This document shows positions 46,739 to 54,908 of a stretch of DNA of 64,000 nt, one piece after another. Origin of the DNA: Pseudomonas prosekii (GTDB lineage: Bacteria > Pseudomonadota > Gammaproteobacteria > Pseudomonadales > Pseudomonadaceae); contig NZ_LT629762.1 of the NCBI RefSeq assembly GCF_900105155.1, positions 3,532,501 through 3,596,500 of the forward strand. The letters run 5' to 3'. Made by a program: the position numbers and the translations under genes. The notes below the pieces were generated by a model, which worked only from the letters and a program-made list of their open reading frames with translations, was not told the origin of the DNA and made no database searches. Position 1 is the first letter of the stretch. Each line of letters begins with the position of its first letter.

Positions 46739-47725
46739 ATGGCTGTAGAAAGGGCAGTCGCCGAACTCGGTGTGTTGATCTATCCCGGCGCGCAAATGGC
46801 TGCGGTGCATGGTTTGACCGACCTGTTCGGTGTGGCCAACCGGATTGCCGCCGAACATCAAACGGCGCAATTGCCGTTGCTGCGGGTCAGTCACTGGCAG
46901 GTCGACAATGCTCAGGCGCCCGCGCGCTGCTACGACAGCCACCCCGGCGCGGATCGCGCATTGGTTGCGGTGCTGATCCCGCCGTCGATTGGCGGATTTA
47001 CCGAAGGCCAGTCGCCGGCGGGATTGATCCCTTGGCTGCGTCAGCAACATGCGCAAGGCGCGACGCTCGGCGGTGTTTGCGTCGGTTCGATTCTGCTGGC
47101 CGAAAGTGGTTTGCTCGACGGCCGCAGCGCGACCACGCATTGGACTTCGACAAAATCCTTTGCCGAACGCTACCCGGCGATCAAGCTGTTAGCGGATACG
47201 CCGATCGTTGATGACGGCGACCTGATCACCACGGCGGGGTTGATGGCGTGGTCCGAGCTGGGTTTGCGCATGGTTGATCGCTTGCTCGGACCGAGCATCG
47301 CCGCCAGCACTGCGCGGTTTCTTGTGATCGAGCACAGCGACAGCGCCAGCCAGTGCGGCAGCAACTTTGCGCCGATCCTCAGCCATGGCGATGCGTCGAT
47401 TCTCAAGGTCCAGCACTGGCTGCAAAGCACCGGCGCCACCGATGTGTCGCTGACGGCGATGGCCGAGCGCGCCGGGCTGGAGGAGCGCACATTCCTGCGC
47501 CGTTTTCGCGCGGCGACCGGGCTCAAACCGACCGAGTACTGCCAGCATCTGCGGGTCGGCAAGGCGCGGGAAATGCTTGAATTCACCAACGGCACCATCG
47601 ACCACATTGCCTGGACAGTGGGCTATGCCGACGCCAGCGCATTTCGCGCCACGTTCAAGAAAATCACCGGGCAGGCGCCAAGTGACTACCGCACGCGCTT
47701 CGGTGTGACGCCGCCTCGCCAGTGA
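46739..47725 (+). CDS. GlxA-family AraC-type transcriptional regulator
   Basis: 328 residues. Residues 1-190 form a DJ-1/PfpI-like domain (VLIYPGAQMAAVHGL; nucleophile-elbow-like GGVCVGSILLAESGLLDGRSATTHW). Residues about 225-328 hold two AraC helix-turn-helix units ending YADASAFRATFKKITGQAPSDYRTRF. Such regulators sense small amines or amides in some cases (for example GbdR, CdhR, ArgR of Pseudomonas). Divergent from the cysteine hydrolase across 128 bases, which suggests it is the target gene. Confidence 0.92.
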   Translation: MAVERAVAELGVLIYPGAQMAAVHGLTDLFGVANRIAAEHQTAQLPLLRVSHWQVDNAQAPARCYDSHPGADRALVAVLIPPSIGGFTEGQSPAGLIPWLRQQHAQGATLGGVCVGSILLAESGLLDGRSATTHWTSTKSFAERYPAIKLLADTPIVDDGDLITTAGLMAWSELGLRMVDRLLGPSIAASTARFLVIEHSDSASQCGSNFAPILSHGDASILKVQHWLQSTGATDVSLTAMAERAGLEERTFLRRFRAATGLKPTEYCQHLRVGKAREMLEFTNGTIDHIAWTVGYADASAFRATFKKITGQAPSDYRTRFGVTPPRQ

Positions 47726-47729
47726 TGGC

Positions 47730-48072
47730 GCTCGCGAAGGCGGTTATCCAGTCGATGAATATGCCAACTGACCCACCGCGATCGCGAGCAAGCTCAGCTC
47801 CCACAGGGGATTTTTGTGGATGCACCGCCCACCCTGTGGGAGCAAAGCTTGCTCGCGAAGGCGGTTATTCAGTCAATGAATATGCCAACTGACCCACCGC
47901 CATCGCGAGCAAGCTCAGCTCCCACAGGGGATTTTTGTGGATGCACCGTCCACCCTGTGGGAGCAAAGCTTGCTCGCGAAGGCGGTTATCCAGTCGATGA
48001 ATATGCCAACCGACCCACCGCCATCGCGAGCAAGCTCAGCTCCCACAGGGGATTTTTGCTGGATGCACCGTT
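47730..48072. repeat. Tandem array of a 121-bp REP-containing unit, about 2.8 copies
   Basis: The sequence cggttatccagtcgatgaat recurs with starts at 47741, 47862 and 47983, an exact 121-base period. Each unit contains two REP arms in opposite directions (tcgcgagcaagctcagctcccaca and tgtgggagcaaagcttgctcgcga) with gggatttttg(c)tggatgcaccg between them. Copies differ at only a few bases, so the array is young. It is noncoding; short ORFs across it are repeats of the same peptide. Confidence 0.92.
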
Positions 48073-48091
48073 GGTGTCCGACCGTAATTGA

Positions 48092-48183
48092 TGTAGGAGC
48101 GAGGCTTGCCCGCGAAGAGGCCTGCACAGCCAACATCAACGTCTATTGACCCGCCGCTTTCGCGGGCAAGCCTCGCTCCTACA
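48092..48183. repeat. REP doublet (REPIN), TGTAGGAGCGAGG class
   Basis: Two perfect 25-base inverted arms (48092-48116 and 48159-48183) around a 42-base loop. It is a different REP class from the tandem array beside it. The rest of the gap up to 48390 holds no gene I can support; the DUF3182 promoter is presumably near 48240-48380. Confidence 0.92.
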
Positions 48184-48390
48184 GGTACGCGTTGCCTCAT
48201 GCGCCCTGTGCGCAGCCGGTTTCGTGCAAAGTGCTAGAGTCATCAAACGCGTCGTGCAGAATAAAACAGGCGCAAAGCCATCACGGCTTTGGCAAATGCC
48301 TGATCTGCAAGTCATTTGTTTTCAATGGACGATTGGCCTGATCCCTGCACCTTCAGGCTAAACCCATCAGCGCAATTTGAAGGGGGATGC

Positions 48391-49500
48391 ATGACCCCAC
48401 CAGGCCGCAAGAAACTGGTCGTCGCTCACTCCGTGCGGCCCGAAGCGCCGCTGCACGAAGTCGAAACCAATCGCGCGCTGGCCCGGTGGCTGGCGCAGAT
48501 TCTCGGTTTCAAATTTGGCGGCAGTTACGATGCCGGCCAGCACAGCGGCCGAGAACTTTACGTGCTGCCAACGCAGACTCTGGTCGGCGTCGCAGCCGCT
48601 CGGCAACTGGGCGTCAAAGGTCCGGATGATCTGTGGGGCGGCTATGTCGACCACGACTTCATCTGCACCAAAGCCATCAGCCACGGCTTGCTCGGGCCTT
48701 ACGCGCAAGCACCGAAAGGCTGGTCAACGCTGTTTTCCGAACGGGTCAGCAAAGTCGTGCTCGACGGCTTCAGCGTGTTTTCCATCGATGATGCGCGCGA
48801 GGCGGCGGAGCGCTTGCTGGATAACGGGCCGATTCGCCTCAAGCCGATTCACGCCTGCGCCGGGCGTGGTCAGGAACTGATCAAAAGTCCCAACCAGTTC
48901 GGCGCCATTCTCGCGCGCGCCGACGCCGCGCAACTGTTCGCTGAAGGCGTAGTGCTGGAGCAACATCTGGAAAACGTCGTGACCCACAGCGTCGGCCAGG
49001 CGTTTATCGGCGACAAGGTCTTGAGCTACTGCGGTGATCAATACTTGACCGAAGACAGCCACGGCGAGGAAGTCTACGGCGGTTCGAACCTGTTGGTGGT
49101 GCGCGGTTATTACGAGGATTTGCTCGAACTCGACCTGCCCGACGACGTACGTCTGGCGATCCAGCAAGCGCAGGTTTTCGACAGCGCCGCCGATGAAGCC
49201 TATCCGGGTTTCTACGCGTCGCGGCGCAACTACGACATCGCCCAAGGGCTCGACAGCAACGGCCAGCAACGCAGCGGCGTGCTCGAACAGTCTTGGCGCA
49301 TGGGCGGCGCCAGCAGCGCCGAAGTGGCGGCGTTGCAGAGCTTCGTCAACGACCCGGCGATGCGCGCGATTCGCGTGTCGTCGGTGGAAACCTACACCGA
49401 ACAAGCGCTGCCGGCGGACGCCATCGAGGTGTATCGCGGGCCGGCGGAAAACGGTGATTTTCTTCTCAAGTACGTAACGGTCAAATCTTATGACGGCTAG
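48391..49500 (+). CDS. DUF3182 family protein, ATP-grasp-like
   Basis: 369 residues. Several features fit an ATP-grasp enzyme: Lys151 with a glycine-rich loop (LKPIHACAGRGQ), hinge-like GVVLEQHLENVV around Glu190, and RRNYDIAQG near 278-286 as a possible metal/ATP Asn-Asp site. Cytoplasmic, no signal or membrane segment. ATG 48391 follows gaagggggatgc; an upstream in-frame start is less likely. It overlaps the alpha/beta hydrolase by 11 bases. Substrate unknown; an amide or ester ligase is my inference. Confidence 0.82.
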   Translation: MTPPGRKKLVVAHSVRPEAPLHEVETNRALARWLAQILGFKFGGSYDAGQHSGRELYVLPTQTLVGVAAARQLGVKGPDDLWGGYVDHDFICTKAISHGLLGPYAQAPKGWSTLFSERVSKVVLDGFSVFSIDDAREAAERLLDNGPIRLKPIHACAGRGQELIKSPNQFGAILARADAAQLFAEGVVLEQHLENVVTHSVGQAFIGDKVLSYCGDQYLTEDSHGEEVYGGSNLLVVRGYYEDLLELDLPDDVRLAIQQAQVFDSAADEAYPGFYASRRNYDIAQGLDSNGQQRSGVLEQSWRMGGASSAEVAALQSFVNDPAMRAIRVSSVETYTEQALPADAIEVYRGPAENGDFLLKYVTVKSYDG

Positions 49501-50248
49501 AAGCGAAACCATTGAAATCGACATCGACGGCGAGCAGATGACCGGGCATTTCCTCAGCCCCAAATCGAAAGTCCCGGGCGTGCTGTTTGTGCACGGCTGG
49601 GGTGGCAGTCAGGAACGCGATCTGGAACGCGCCAAAGGCATCGCCGGTCTGGGTTGTGTCTGCCTGACCTTCGACCTGCGCGGGCACACGGGCGGCAAGG
49701 GGATTTCGTTGTCGCAGGTCACCCGTGAAGACAACCTGCGCGACCTGCTGGCGGCATACGACCGCTTGCTCGCGCACCCGGCGCTCGACACCTCGGCGAT
49801 TGCCGTGGTCGGCACCAGTTATGGCGGTTACCTGGCGGCGATTCTTACCTCGTTGCGCCCGGTGCGCTGGTTGGCGCTACGCGTGCCGGCGCTGTACCGC
49901 GACGAACAATGGCATACGCCAAAACGCCAGTTGGACAAGGTCGATTTGCTTGATTACCGCAGCACGCTGGTGCACTCGGCGAACAACCGCGCGCTGCATG
50001 CCTGCTCGGAATTTACTGGCGATGTGTTGCTGGTGGAATCGGAAACTGACGATCACGTGCCGCACGCAACGATCATGAGCTACCGCGCGGCCTGCCAGAA
50101 AACCCACTCGCTGACGCACCGGATCATCGACGGCTCTGACCATTCGCTGAGTGATCCCGTTTCGCAGCAGGCCTATACCTCGATCCTGGTGGACTGGATT
50201 ACCGAAATGGTCGTGGGCGAGCGGTTGAGCATTATTCAGTCGAGCTGA
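49490..50248 (+). CDS. Alpha/beta hydrolase
   Basis: 252 residues. Oxyanion motif HGWGGS at 35-40, nucleophile Ser110 in GTSYGGY, acid Asp187 or Asp188, and His218 (GSDHSLS) complete the triad. It resembles dienelactone or S9-like small hydrolases. Cytoplasmic by lack of signal. Translation is coupled to DUF3182 by overlap, so the two probably act on the same compound. The stop is followed by a REP hairpin between convergent genes. Confidence 0.9.
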   Translation: MTARSETIEIDIDGEQMTGHFLSPKSKVPGVLFVHGWGGSQERDLERAKGIAGLGCVCLTFDLRGHTGGKGISLSQVTREDNLRDLLAAYDRLLAHPALDTSAIAVVGTSYGGYLAAILTSLRPVRWLALRVPALYRDEQWHTPKRQLDKVDLLDYRSTLVHSANNRALHACSEFTGDVLLVESETDDHVPHATIMSYRAACQKTHSLTHRIIDGSDHSLSDPVSQQAYTSILVDWITEMVVGERLSIIQSS

Positions 50249-50267
50249 ATCTGCGGTGCTTTGGCGA

Positions 50268-50333
50268 TTCGCGGGCAAGCCTCGCTCCTACAGGTTTCGC
50301 GCTATCCCTGTAGGAGCGAGGCTTGCCCGCGAA
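50268..50333. repeat. REP doublet between convergent genes
   Basis: Perfect 27-base inverted arms (50268-50294 and 50307-50333) with a 12-base loop. Placed between the hydrolase and the ybhN-like gene, it can form a strong stem in either transcript and may act as a terminator or RNA stabiliser. Confidence 0.93.
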
Positions 50334-50354
50334 GACGTCACAGGCCCCAGCCCC

Positions 50355-51341
50355 TTATTCAGCCGGTTTCTTCTTGATCCGCAACGACTTGGCTTTAGCC
50401 TCAACCGCCAGATACATCACCAGCGCAATCAGCAGCGGCAAGATGAAATAAATCGCCCGATACGCCAACAAACCCGCGACCAGACTGCCGCGCGAGGTCT
50501 CGTGTTGCAGCAGCGCGACAAACACCGCTTCCAACACCCCAAGCCCCGCAGGAATGTGCGTGATGACCCCGGCAATCGCGCTGATCAACAGCACGCCGAG
50601 CACCAGCGGATAGTCGAGTTTGCTCGGCAATAAAGTGAAAATCACCGCCGCCATCAGCGACCAGTTCAAGGCGCCGAGCGCCAGTTGCAGCACGGCCATG
50701 CGCAGCGATGGCAAGTCGATTTCGACGCCGCGAATCGACCACTCGCGGCGTTTGGCAAACCGGCACGCCAGCAAGTACCCGGCGCTCACCAGCAGCAACA
50801 CCACGCCGACAATTTGCAAGGCGTCGCTGCTCAACTTCCAGCCCGGTGGCATGCGCACCAGTCCGCTGGCGAACACCGCGCCGGAAATTGTCATGTAGCC
50901 GAACCAGTTGGTCGCCAGGGTCAAACCGAGGATCTTCGCGATGTTGCCCTTGCTCACGCCAAGTCGCGAATACAAGCGATAACGCATGGCAATGCCGCCG
51001 ACCCACGCACTCAAATTGAGGTTGAACGCGTAGCTGATGATGCCCACTGGGAGGATCTGTTTCCAGGTCAGATCCTGGCGAATATAGGTGCGGCCGATCA
51101 GGTCGAACGAGGCATAAACCAGAAAACTCACCAGGGTGATGCCCGAGGCAATGATCAGCGTGCGCACCTTGAAATCGGCCAAGGTGTCGAACACCTCGTT
51201 CCATTCCAGACGTTGCGCGAGCATGGTCAGCAAGACGATCAAGGCGAGAAAAAACAGCATGGTCAGCGGTTTTTTCCAGCGGCTCCAACGCGACTTGTCA
51301 GGGCTTTCGGCATGCGCTGCCGGGGCGTCAGACTGGCTCAT
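50355..51341 (-). CDS. YbhN-like membrane protein (lysylphosphatidylglycerol synthase transmembrane family, UPF0104)
   Basis: 328 residues with about eight hydrophobic segments, starting LTMLFFLALIVLLTML. The region AFNLNLSAWVGGIAMRYRLYSRLGVSKG is the family signature also found in the flippase part of MprF. No C-terminal aminoacyl-transferase domain is present. It overlaps clsB by four bases, as ybhN follows clsB in E. coli. A role in moving or shaping phospholipids at the inner membrane is plausible but unproved. Confidence 0.88.
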   Translation of the reverse strand: MSQSDAPAAHAESPDKSRWSRWKKPLTMLFFLALIVLLTMLAQRLEWNEVFDTLADFKVRTLIIASGITLVSFLVYASFDLIGRTYIRQDLTWKQILPVGIISYAFNLNLSAWVGGIAMRYRLYSRLGVSKGNIAKILGLTLATNWFGYMTISGAVFASGLVRMPPGWKLSSDALQIVGVVLLLVSAGYLLACRFAKRREWSIRGVEIDLPSLRMAVLQLALGALNWSLMAAVIFTLLPSKLDYPLVLGVLLISAIAGVITHIPAGLGVLEAVFVALLQHETSRGSLVAGLLAYRAIYFILPLLIALVMYLAVEAKAKSLRIKKKPAE

Positions 51342-52636
51342 GGGTGATCGCTCCCGGTTTTATGAATGAAAGGTTTGAGTCGCGGTTTGTGCGCCGGCAG
51401 CCAACCGGCCCACGCTGGGAAATGCCGCAGGAAGTGGAACACCAGAAAACCCACTGTCATGTGCCAGACCCGTCCGCGCGGCGCTTTCTCCGGGGACATG
51501 GCTTTGCAATGGTTGTTGCTCAGTTCTTCGAGGCGCTCGAACAGGTCGCGGTTGAACGCGTGATCACGGATCAGCACGTTGGCTTCCAGATTCATCGACA
51601 AGCTCAACGGATCGAGGTTGCTCGAACCGACAGTGCTCCAGTCCTCGTCAACCAACGCGACTTTGCCGTGCAGCGGTCGGTCGCAATATTCGTAGATCTG
51701 CACGCCTGCCTTGAGCAGATAGTCATAGGTCATGCGCGCGGCAAGTTTCGCCACCAGCATGTCCGGTTGACCTTGCAGAATCAGCCGCACATCGACGCCC
51801 CGGCGCGCGCAATTGCGGATCTCGCGCAGCAATCGATAGCCGGGGAAAAAGTAGGCATTGGCGATGATCACGCGGCGCTGGGCGCTGCGCAGCACCTGGC
51901 GATAAACCTCTTCGATGTCGGTGCGATGGTCGCCGTTGTCGCGATAGACCAGCCGCACCTGGCCGTCATGGTCGCTGAACGCCAGTTCCGAACGCCTCTG
52001 CCGGCGCCGCTGCCACCAGTATTTGGCGCGCGCCGGACGACCGGCTTGCAGCAGCGCGAAGTGATGAATGTCGGCGACGGCCGGGCCCTGGATTTCCACC
52101 GAGTAATCCTGTTTCGCCTCGGGGCCGAAGTCGGCCAGATGGTCGCCGGAAAAGTTGATCCCGCCGATAAACGCGATGGTGCCGTCGACCACCACGATCT
52201 TGCGGTGCAAGCGCCGGAACCAGTTGGTGCGAAAGCCCAGACGCTTCGGCGCCGGGTCGAACATCTGGATGCGCACGCCGGCCTCGCTCAACGCGGTGAG
52301 GTAACCGGTGCTCAGCTCGCCACAACCAAAACCGTCGAGGCTGGCGGTGACGCGCACGCCGCGCTGGGCGGCTTCGATCAGCACTTGTTGCAGCTCGTGG
52401 CCGACTTTGTCCTCGAAGACGATAAAGGTCTCCAGGAGGATTTCAGTCTTGGCCTCGCGCATCGCCTCGAACACCCGAGGGAAATACGCCTCGCCGTTCT
52501 CGAGCATTTTCACCAGGTTATTGCCCTGCCAACCGTACTCAACGTCAACCACGCCGGGCTCGCGCACGGTTGGCGGGGTGGCGATTGGTGCAGCTAAAGG
52601 CTCCACGCTGGTTTTTTCCATCGATGGACTGCTCAT
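51338..52636 (-). CDS. clsB: Cardiolipin synthase ClsB
   Basis: 432 residues, phospholipase D superfamily. Two HKD motifs are complete: His144-Lys146-Asp151 (HRKIVVVD) and His323-Lys325-Asp330 (HGKVALVD). Unlike ClsA it lacks N-terminal transmembrane helices, the ClsB pattern. It transfers phosphatidyl groups to make cardiolipin (E. coli ClsB can also make phosphatidylglycerol from PE). Start overlaps the ybhP stop (ATGA), so expression is coupled. Confidence 0.93.
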   Translation of the reverse strand: MSSPSMEKTSVEPLAAPIATPPTVREPGVVDVEYGWQGNNLVKMLENGEAYFPRVFEAMREAKTEILLETFIVFEDKVGHELQQVLIEAAQRGVRVTASLDGFGCGELSTGYLTALSEAGVRIQMFDPAPKRLGFRTNWFRRLHRKIVVVDGTIAFIGGINFSGDHLADFGPEAKQDYSVEIQGPAVADIHHFALLQAGRPARAKYWWQRRRQRRSELAFSDHDGQVRLVYRDNGDHRTDIEEVYRQVLRSAQRRVIIANAYFFPGYRLLREIRNCARRGVDVRLILQGQPDMLVAKLAARMTYDYLLKAGVQIYEYCDRPLHGKVALVDEDWSTVGSSNLDPLSLSMNLEANVLIRDHAFNRDLFERLEELSNNHCKAMSPEKAPRGRVWHMTVGFLVFHFLRHFPAWAGWLPAHKPRLKPFIHKTGSDHP

Positions 52637-53430
52637 AACTCGATCTCCACCGAAAGCGGTGCGTGGTCGGAAAGGTGTGACCAGGGCCGTGCCGCCAATA
52701 CTTGCGGACGGCTGGCCTTGAGGTTGCGTACATAAATTCTGTCCAGGCGTAACAGCGGCAAACGCGCGGGAAAACTGCGCGCCGGTTTGCCATGATGCTC
52801 GGCGAATACTTCGCGCAAGCCGCAGGGTTTAAGCAAAGCATCAGCGCGCTGGCGCCAGTCATTGAAGTCGCCGGCGACAATGACCGGGGCATCGCTGGGC
52901 AGCTCTTTCAAGCGTTCGGCCAATAACCGTAACTGCTCGGTGCGATGGGTTTCGTGCAGCCCGAGGTGCACGCAAATCGCGTGCACTTCCAGGCCATCGC
53001 CCGGCAGGCGCAGCACGCAATGCAAGATGCCGCGGTTTTCGTGGCCGCTGATCGAGACGTCGAGGTTGTCGTGACGAATGATCTGGAATTTCGACAGCAA
53101 CGCGTTGCCATGATCGCCGTCCGGGTACACCGCGTTGCGCCCGTAGGCGAACTGCGGCCACAAGGTGTCGGCGAGGAATTCGTATTGCGGCATCGTCGGC
53201 CAGTTGCTGTAGCGCTGCGGATGTTGTTCGTGGGTGCCGTGCACTTCCTGCAAAAACACCACGTCGGCCGATACGCTGCGCACCGCGTCACGCAATTCCG
53301 GGAGGATGAAACGCCGGTTGAGCGCGGTGAAACCTTTGTGGGTGTTGACCGACAGCACGGTAAAGCGGCGCACGGCAGTGAGCACGGTTTGCTGCTCGTC
53401 GGTGCTGCCGAGCGGTTCGGTAATGCTCAT
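52633..53430 (-). CDS. Endonuclease/exonuclease/phosphatase family protein (YbhP-like)
   Basis: 265 residues. Motifs of the EEP fold: VNTHKGF at the start, FLQEVHG, the catalytic GDFNDW, and the C-terminal [10 protein letters not shown]. No signal peptide. Family members cleave phosphodiester bonds in nucleic acids, inositol phosphates or sphingomyelin; the neighbour clsB suggests a lipid-linked substrate. Overlaps DUF72 and clsB by four bases each. Confidence 0.88.
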   Translation of the reverse strand: MSITEPLGSTDEQQTVLTAVRRFTVLSVNTHKGFTALNRRFILPELRDAVRSVSADVVFLQEVHGTHEQHPQRYSNWPTMPQYEFLADTLWPQFAYGRNAVYPDGDHGNALLSKFQIIRHDNLDVSISGHENRGILHCVLRLPGDGLEVHAICVHLGLHETHRTEQLRLLAERLKELPSDAPVIVAGDFNDWRQRADALLKPCGLREVFAEHHGKPARSFPARLPLLRLDRIYVRNLKASRPQVLAARPWSHLSDHAPLSVEIEL

Positions 53431-54353
53431 GCCAGGACTCCTTCAGCGACGGGTTCGCCGGGGCGGGTGGCGAGCGTCTGGTCGAGGTCGAAGCGTTCCA
53501 GCAGGCTGCGCGCGTCGAAAGGCGCGCGGACTTTGATGTCGTTGTCGAAATAGCAGAACACTTCGCGGGATTTGCGCGCCTTGGGCTTTTGCTTGGGCGC
53601 AATCAGTTGCGGGTCGCCGGGTTGGCTGCCGTGGTTCCACGCCTCGATGCGGTCGCCCCAGCGTTTCAGCGCTTGTGGGGTGTAGCCGCTGGCGTAGAGC
53701 TCCTCGGCGCCGTGCAGGCGCAGGTAAACGAAATCGCTGGTGACGTCTTCGCGATACGGCCATTTGCCGCCGGTGTCGGCGATTACCAGCGCAACGTTAT
53801 GGCGCTTGAGCAGGCGCACAAAAGCTGGGTCGACGAAGCTTTCGTGACGGATTTCCACCGCGTGGCGCAGTGCACGTTTGCCGTGGGCCTTGAGGCTGGC
53901 GGGGCCGTGCAAGTGTGAATCGTGTTGGCGGGCGAGGGCGGCGGCTTGGGCAGTGGTGTGGGGCAATTGTTCGAGGAAATGTTCAAACAGCTCGGCGTCG
54001 AATTTGAAACTCGGCGGGAACTGCCAGAGGATCGGGCCGAGTTTTTCTTTGAGTTCCAGCACGCCGGAGGCAAAGAAATTCGCCATGGGAATGTGCACGT
54101 CGCGCAGACGCTTGATGTGGGTGATGAAGCGCGGCGCCTTGACGCTGAAAACGAAGCCCGGCGGGGTTTCGTTGTACCACTGCACATAGCGCTCGGGCCG
54201 TTGCAGGGCGTAGAACGATCCATTGATTTCGATGCTGTTGACGGCCCGTGAAGCGAATTGCAGTTCGCGCTTCTGGGTCAACCCCTTCGGGTAAAACCCC
54301 CCGCGCCACGGTGTGTAGCGCCAGCCTGAAATACCAATATGAATCGCCGCCAT
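53427..54353 (-). CDS. DUF72 family protein (YecE-like)
   Basis: 308 residues, TIM-barrel-like family of unknown function. The N-terminus [22 protein letters not shown] and [20 protein letters not shown] are family signatures; [23 protein letters not shown] follows. It is the first gene of the four-gene - strand operon. The start is preceded by a 555-base REP-rich gap. Not present with ybhP-clsB-ybhN in E. coli as far as I recall. Confidence 0.88.
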   Translation of the reverse strand: MAAIHIGISGWRYTPWRGGFYPKGLTQKRELQFASRAVNSIEINGSFYALQRPERYVQWYNETPPGFVFSVKAPRFITHIKRLRDVHIPMANFFASGVLELKEKLGPILWQFPPSFKFDAELFEHFLEQLPHTTAQAAALARQHDSHLHGPASLKAHGKRALRHAVEIRHESFVDPAFVRLLKRHNVALVIADTGGKWPYREDVTSDFVYLRLHGAEELYASGYTPQALKRWGDRIEAWNHGSQPGDPQLIAPKQKPKARKSREVFCYFDNDIKVRAPFDARSLLERFDLDQTLATRPGEPVAEGVLA

Positions 54354-54451
54354 GTGTGCTCCCGTCGAGTGCCCTCCGTCTTTTGCTGACTGCCGGGCAA
54401 ACCAGAAGTTTCGACGGGGCTACGGACGGTCAGCGACAACCCGCATCGCCC

Positions 54452-54795
54452 CTGCAGGAGCAAGACTTGCCCACGAAAGCATCAAATGTAGGAGCGAGGC
54501 TTGCCCGCGAAGGCGTCGGCACATTCAGCATTTATGCGACTGACCCACCGCCATCGCGAGCAAGCTCAGCTCCCACATTTGCTCAGGGTTGAATCAGATA
54601 GCAATGAATCACCCCGGCCCCTGTGGGAGCCGAGCTTGCTCGCGATGGCGGTGGGTCAGGCACCGCGATGCTGGGTGTGCCGACGCCTTCGCGGGCAAGC
54701 CTCGCTCCTACAGGGGTTGGCGGTGATTGACTTTTATCTGATTCAACCTTGGACAAATGTAGGAGTGAGCCTGCTCGCGATGGCGGTGGGTCAGT
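54452..54795. repeat. Cluster of REP elements, with one REP doublet nested inside another
   Basis: Outer arms of the TGTAGGAGCGAGG class are at 54487-54521 and 54677-54712. Inside them lie arms of the GTGGGAGC class at 54541-54578 and 54621-54658. A degenerate REP is at 54452-54480 and another at 54758-54795. Together they fill most of the gap between DUF72 and the MscS gene. I see no gene in this gap; reading frames across it are REP translations. Confidence 0.9.
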
Positions 54796-54908
54796 CGCAT
54801 CAATGTTGCGAGTGCCGACGCTGTCGGGGGTTATATCTGGGGGAAACCGAACTTGCCGGGCATTTGCCGATCAGTTCCTTACAGACCCTTTTCGAGGAGT
54901 TCGGTGTT

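Noticed and set aside
47730..48183. CRISPR array
   Set aside because: The period is 121 bases with near-identical content throughout and no short-repeat/unique-spacer pattern; no cas genes are present.
43697..54353. A thiopeptide or bottromycin-type biosynthetic cluster around YcaO
   Set aside because: No precursor peptide, dehydrogenase, transporter or leader-peptide recognition gene lies near; the YcaO resembles the stand-alone housekeeping type.
54501..54908. N-terminal extension of the MscS gene by 136 codons
   Set aside because: It translates REP elements and lacks a signal peptide; a TTG with a good ribosome site and signal peptide lies at 54909.
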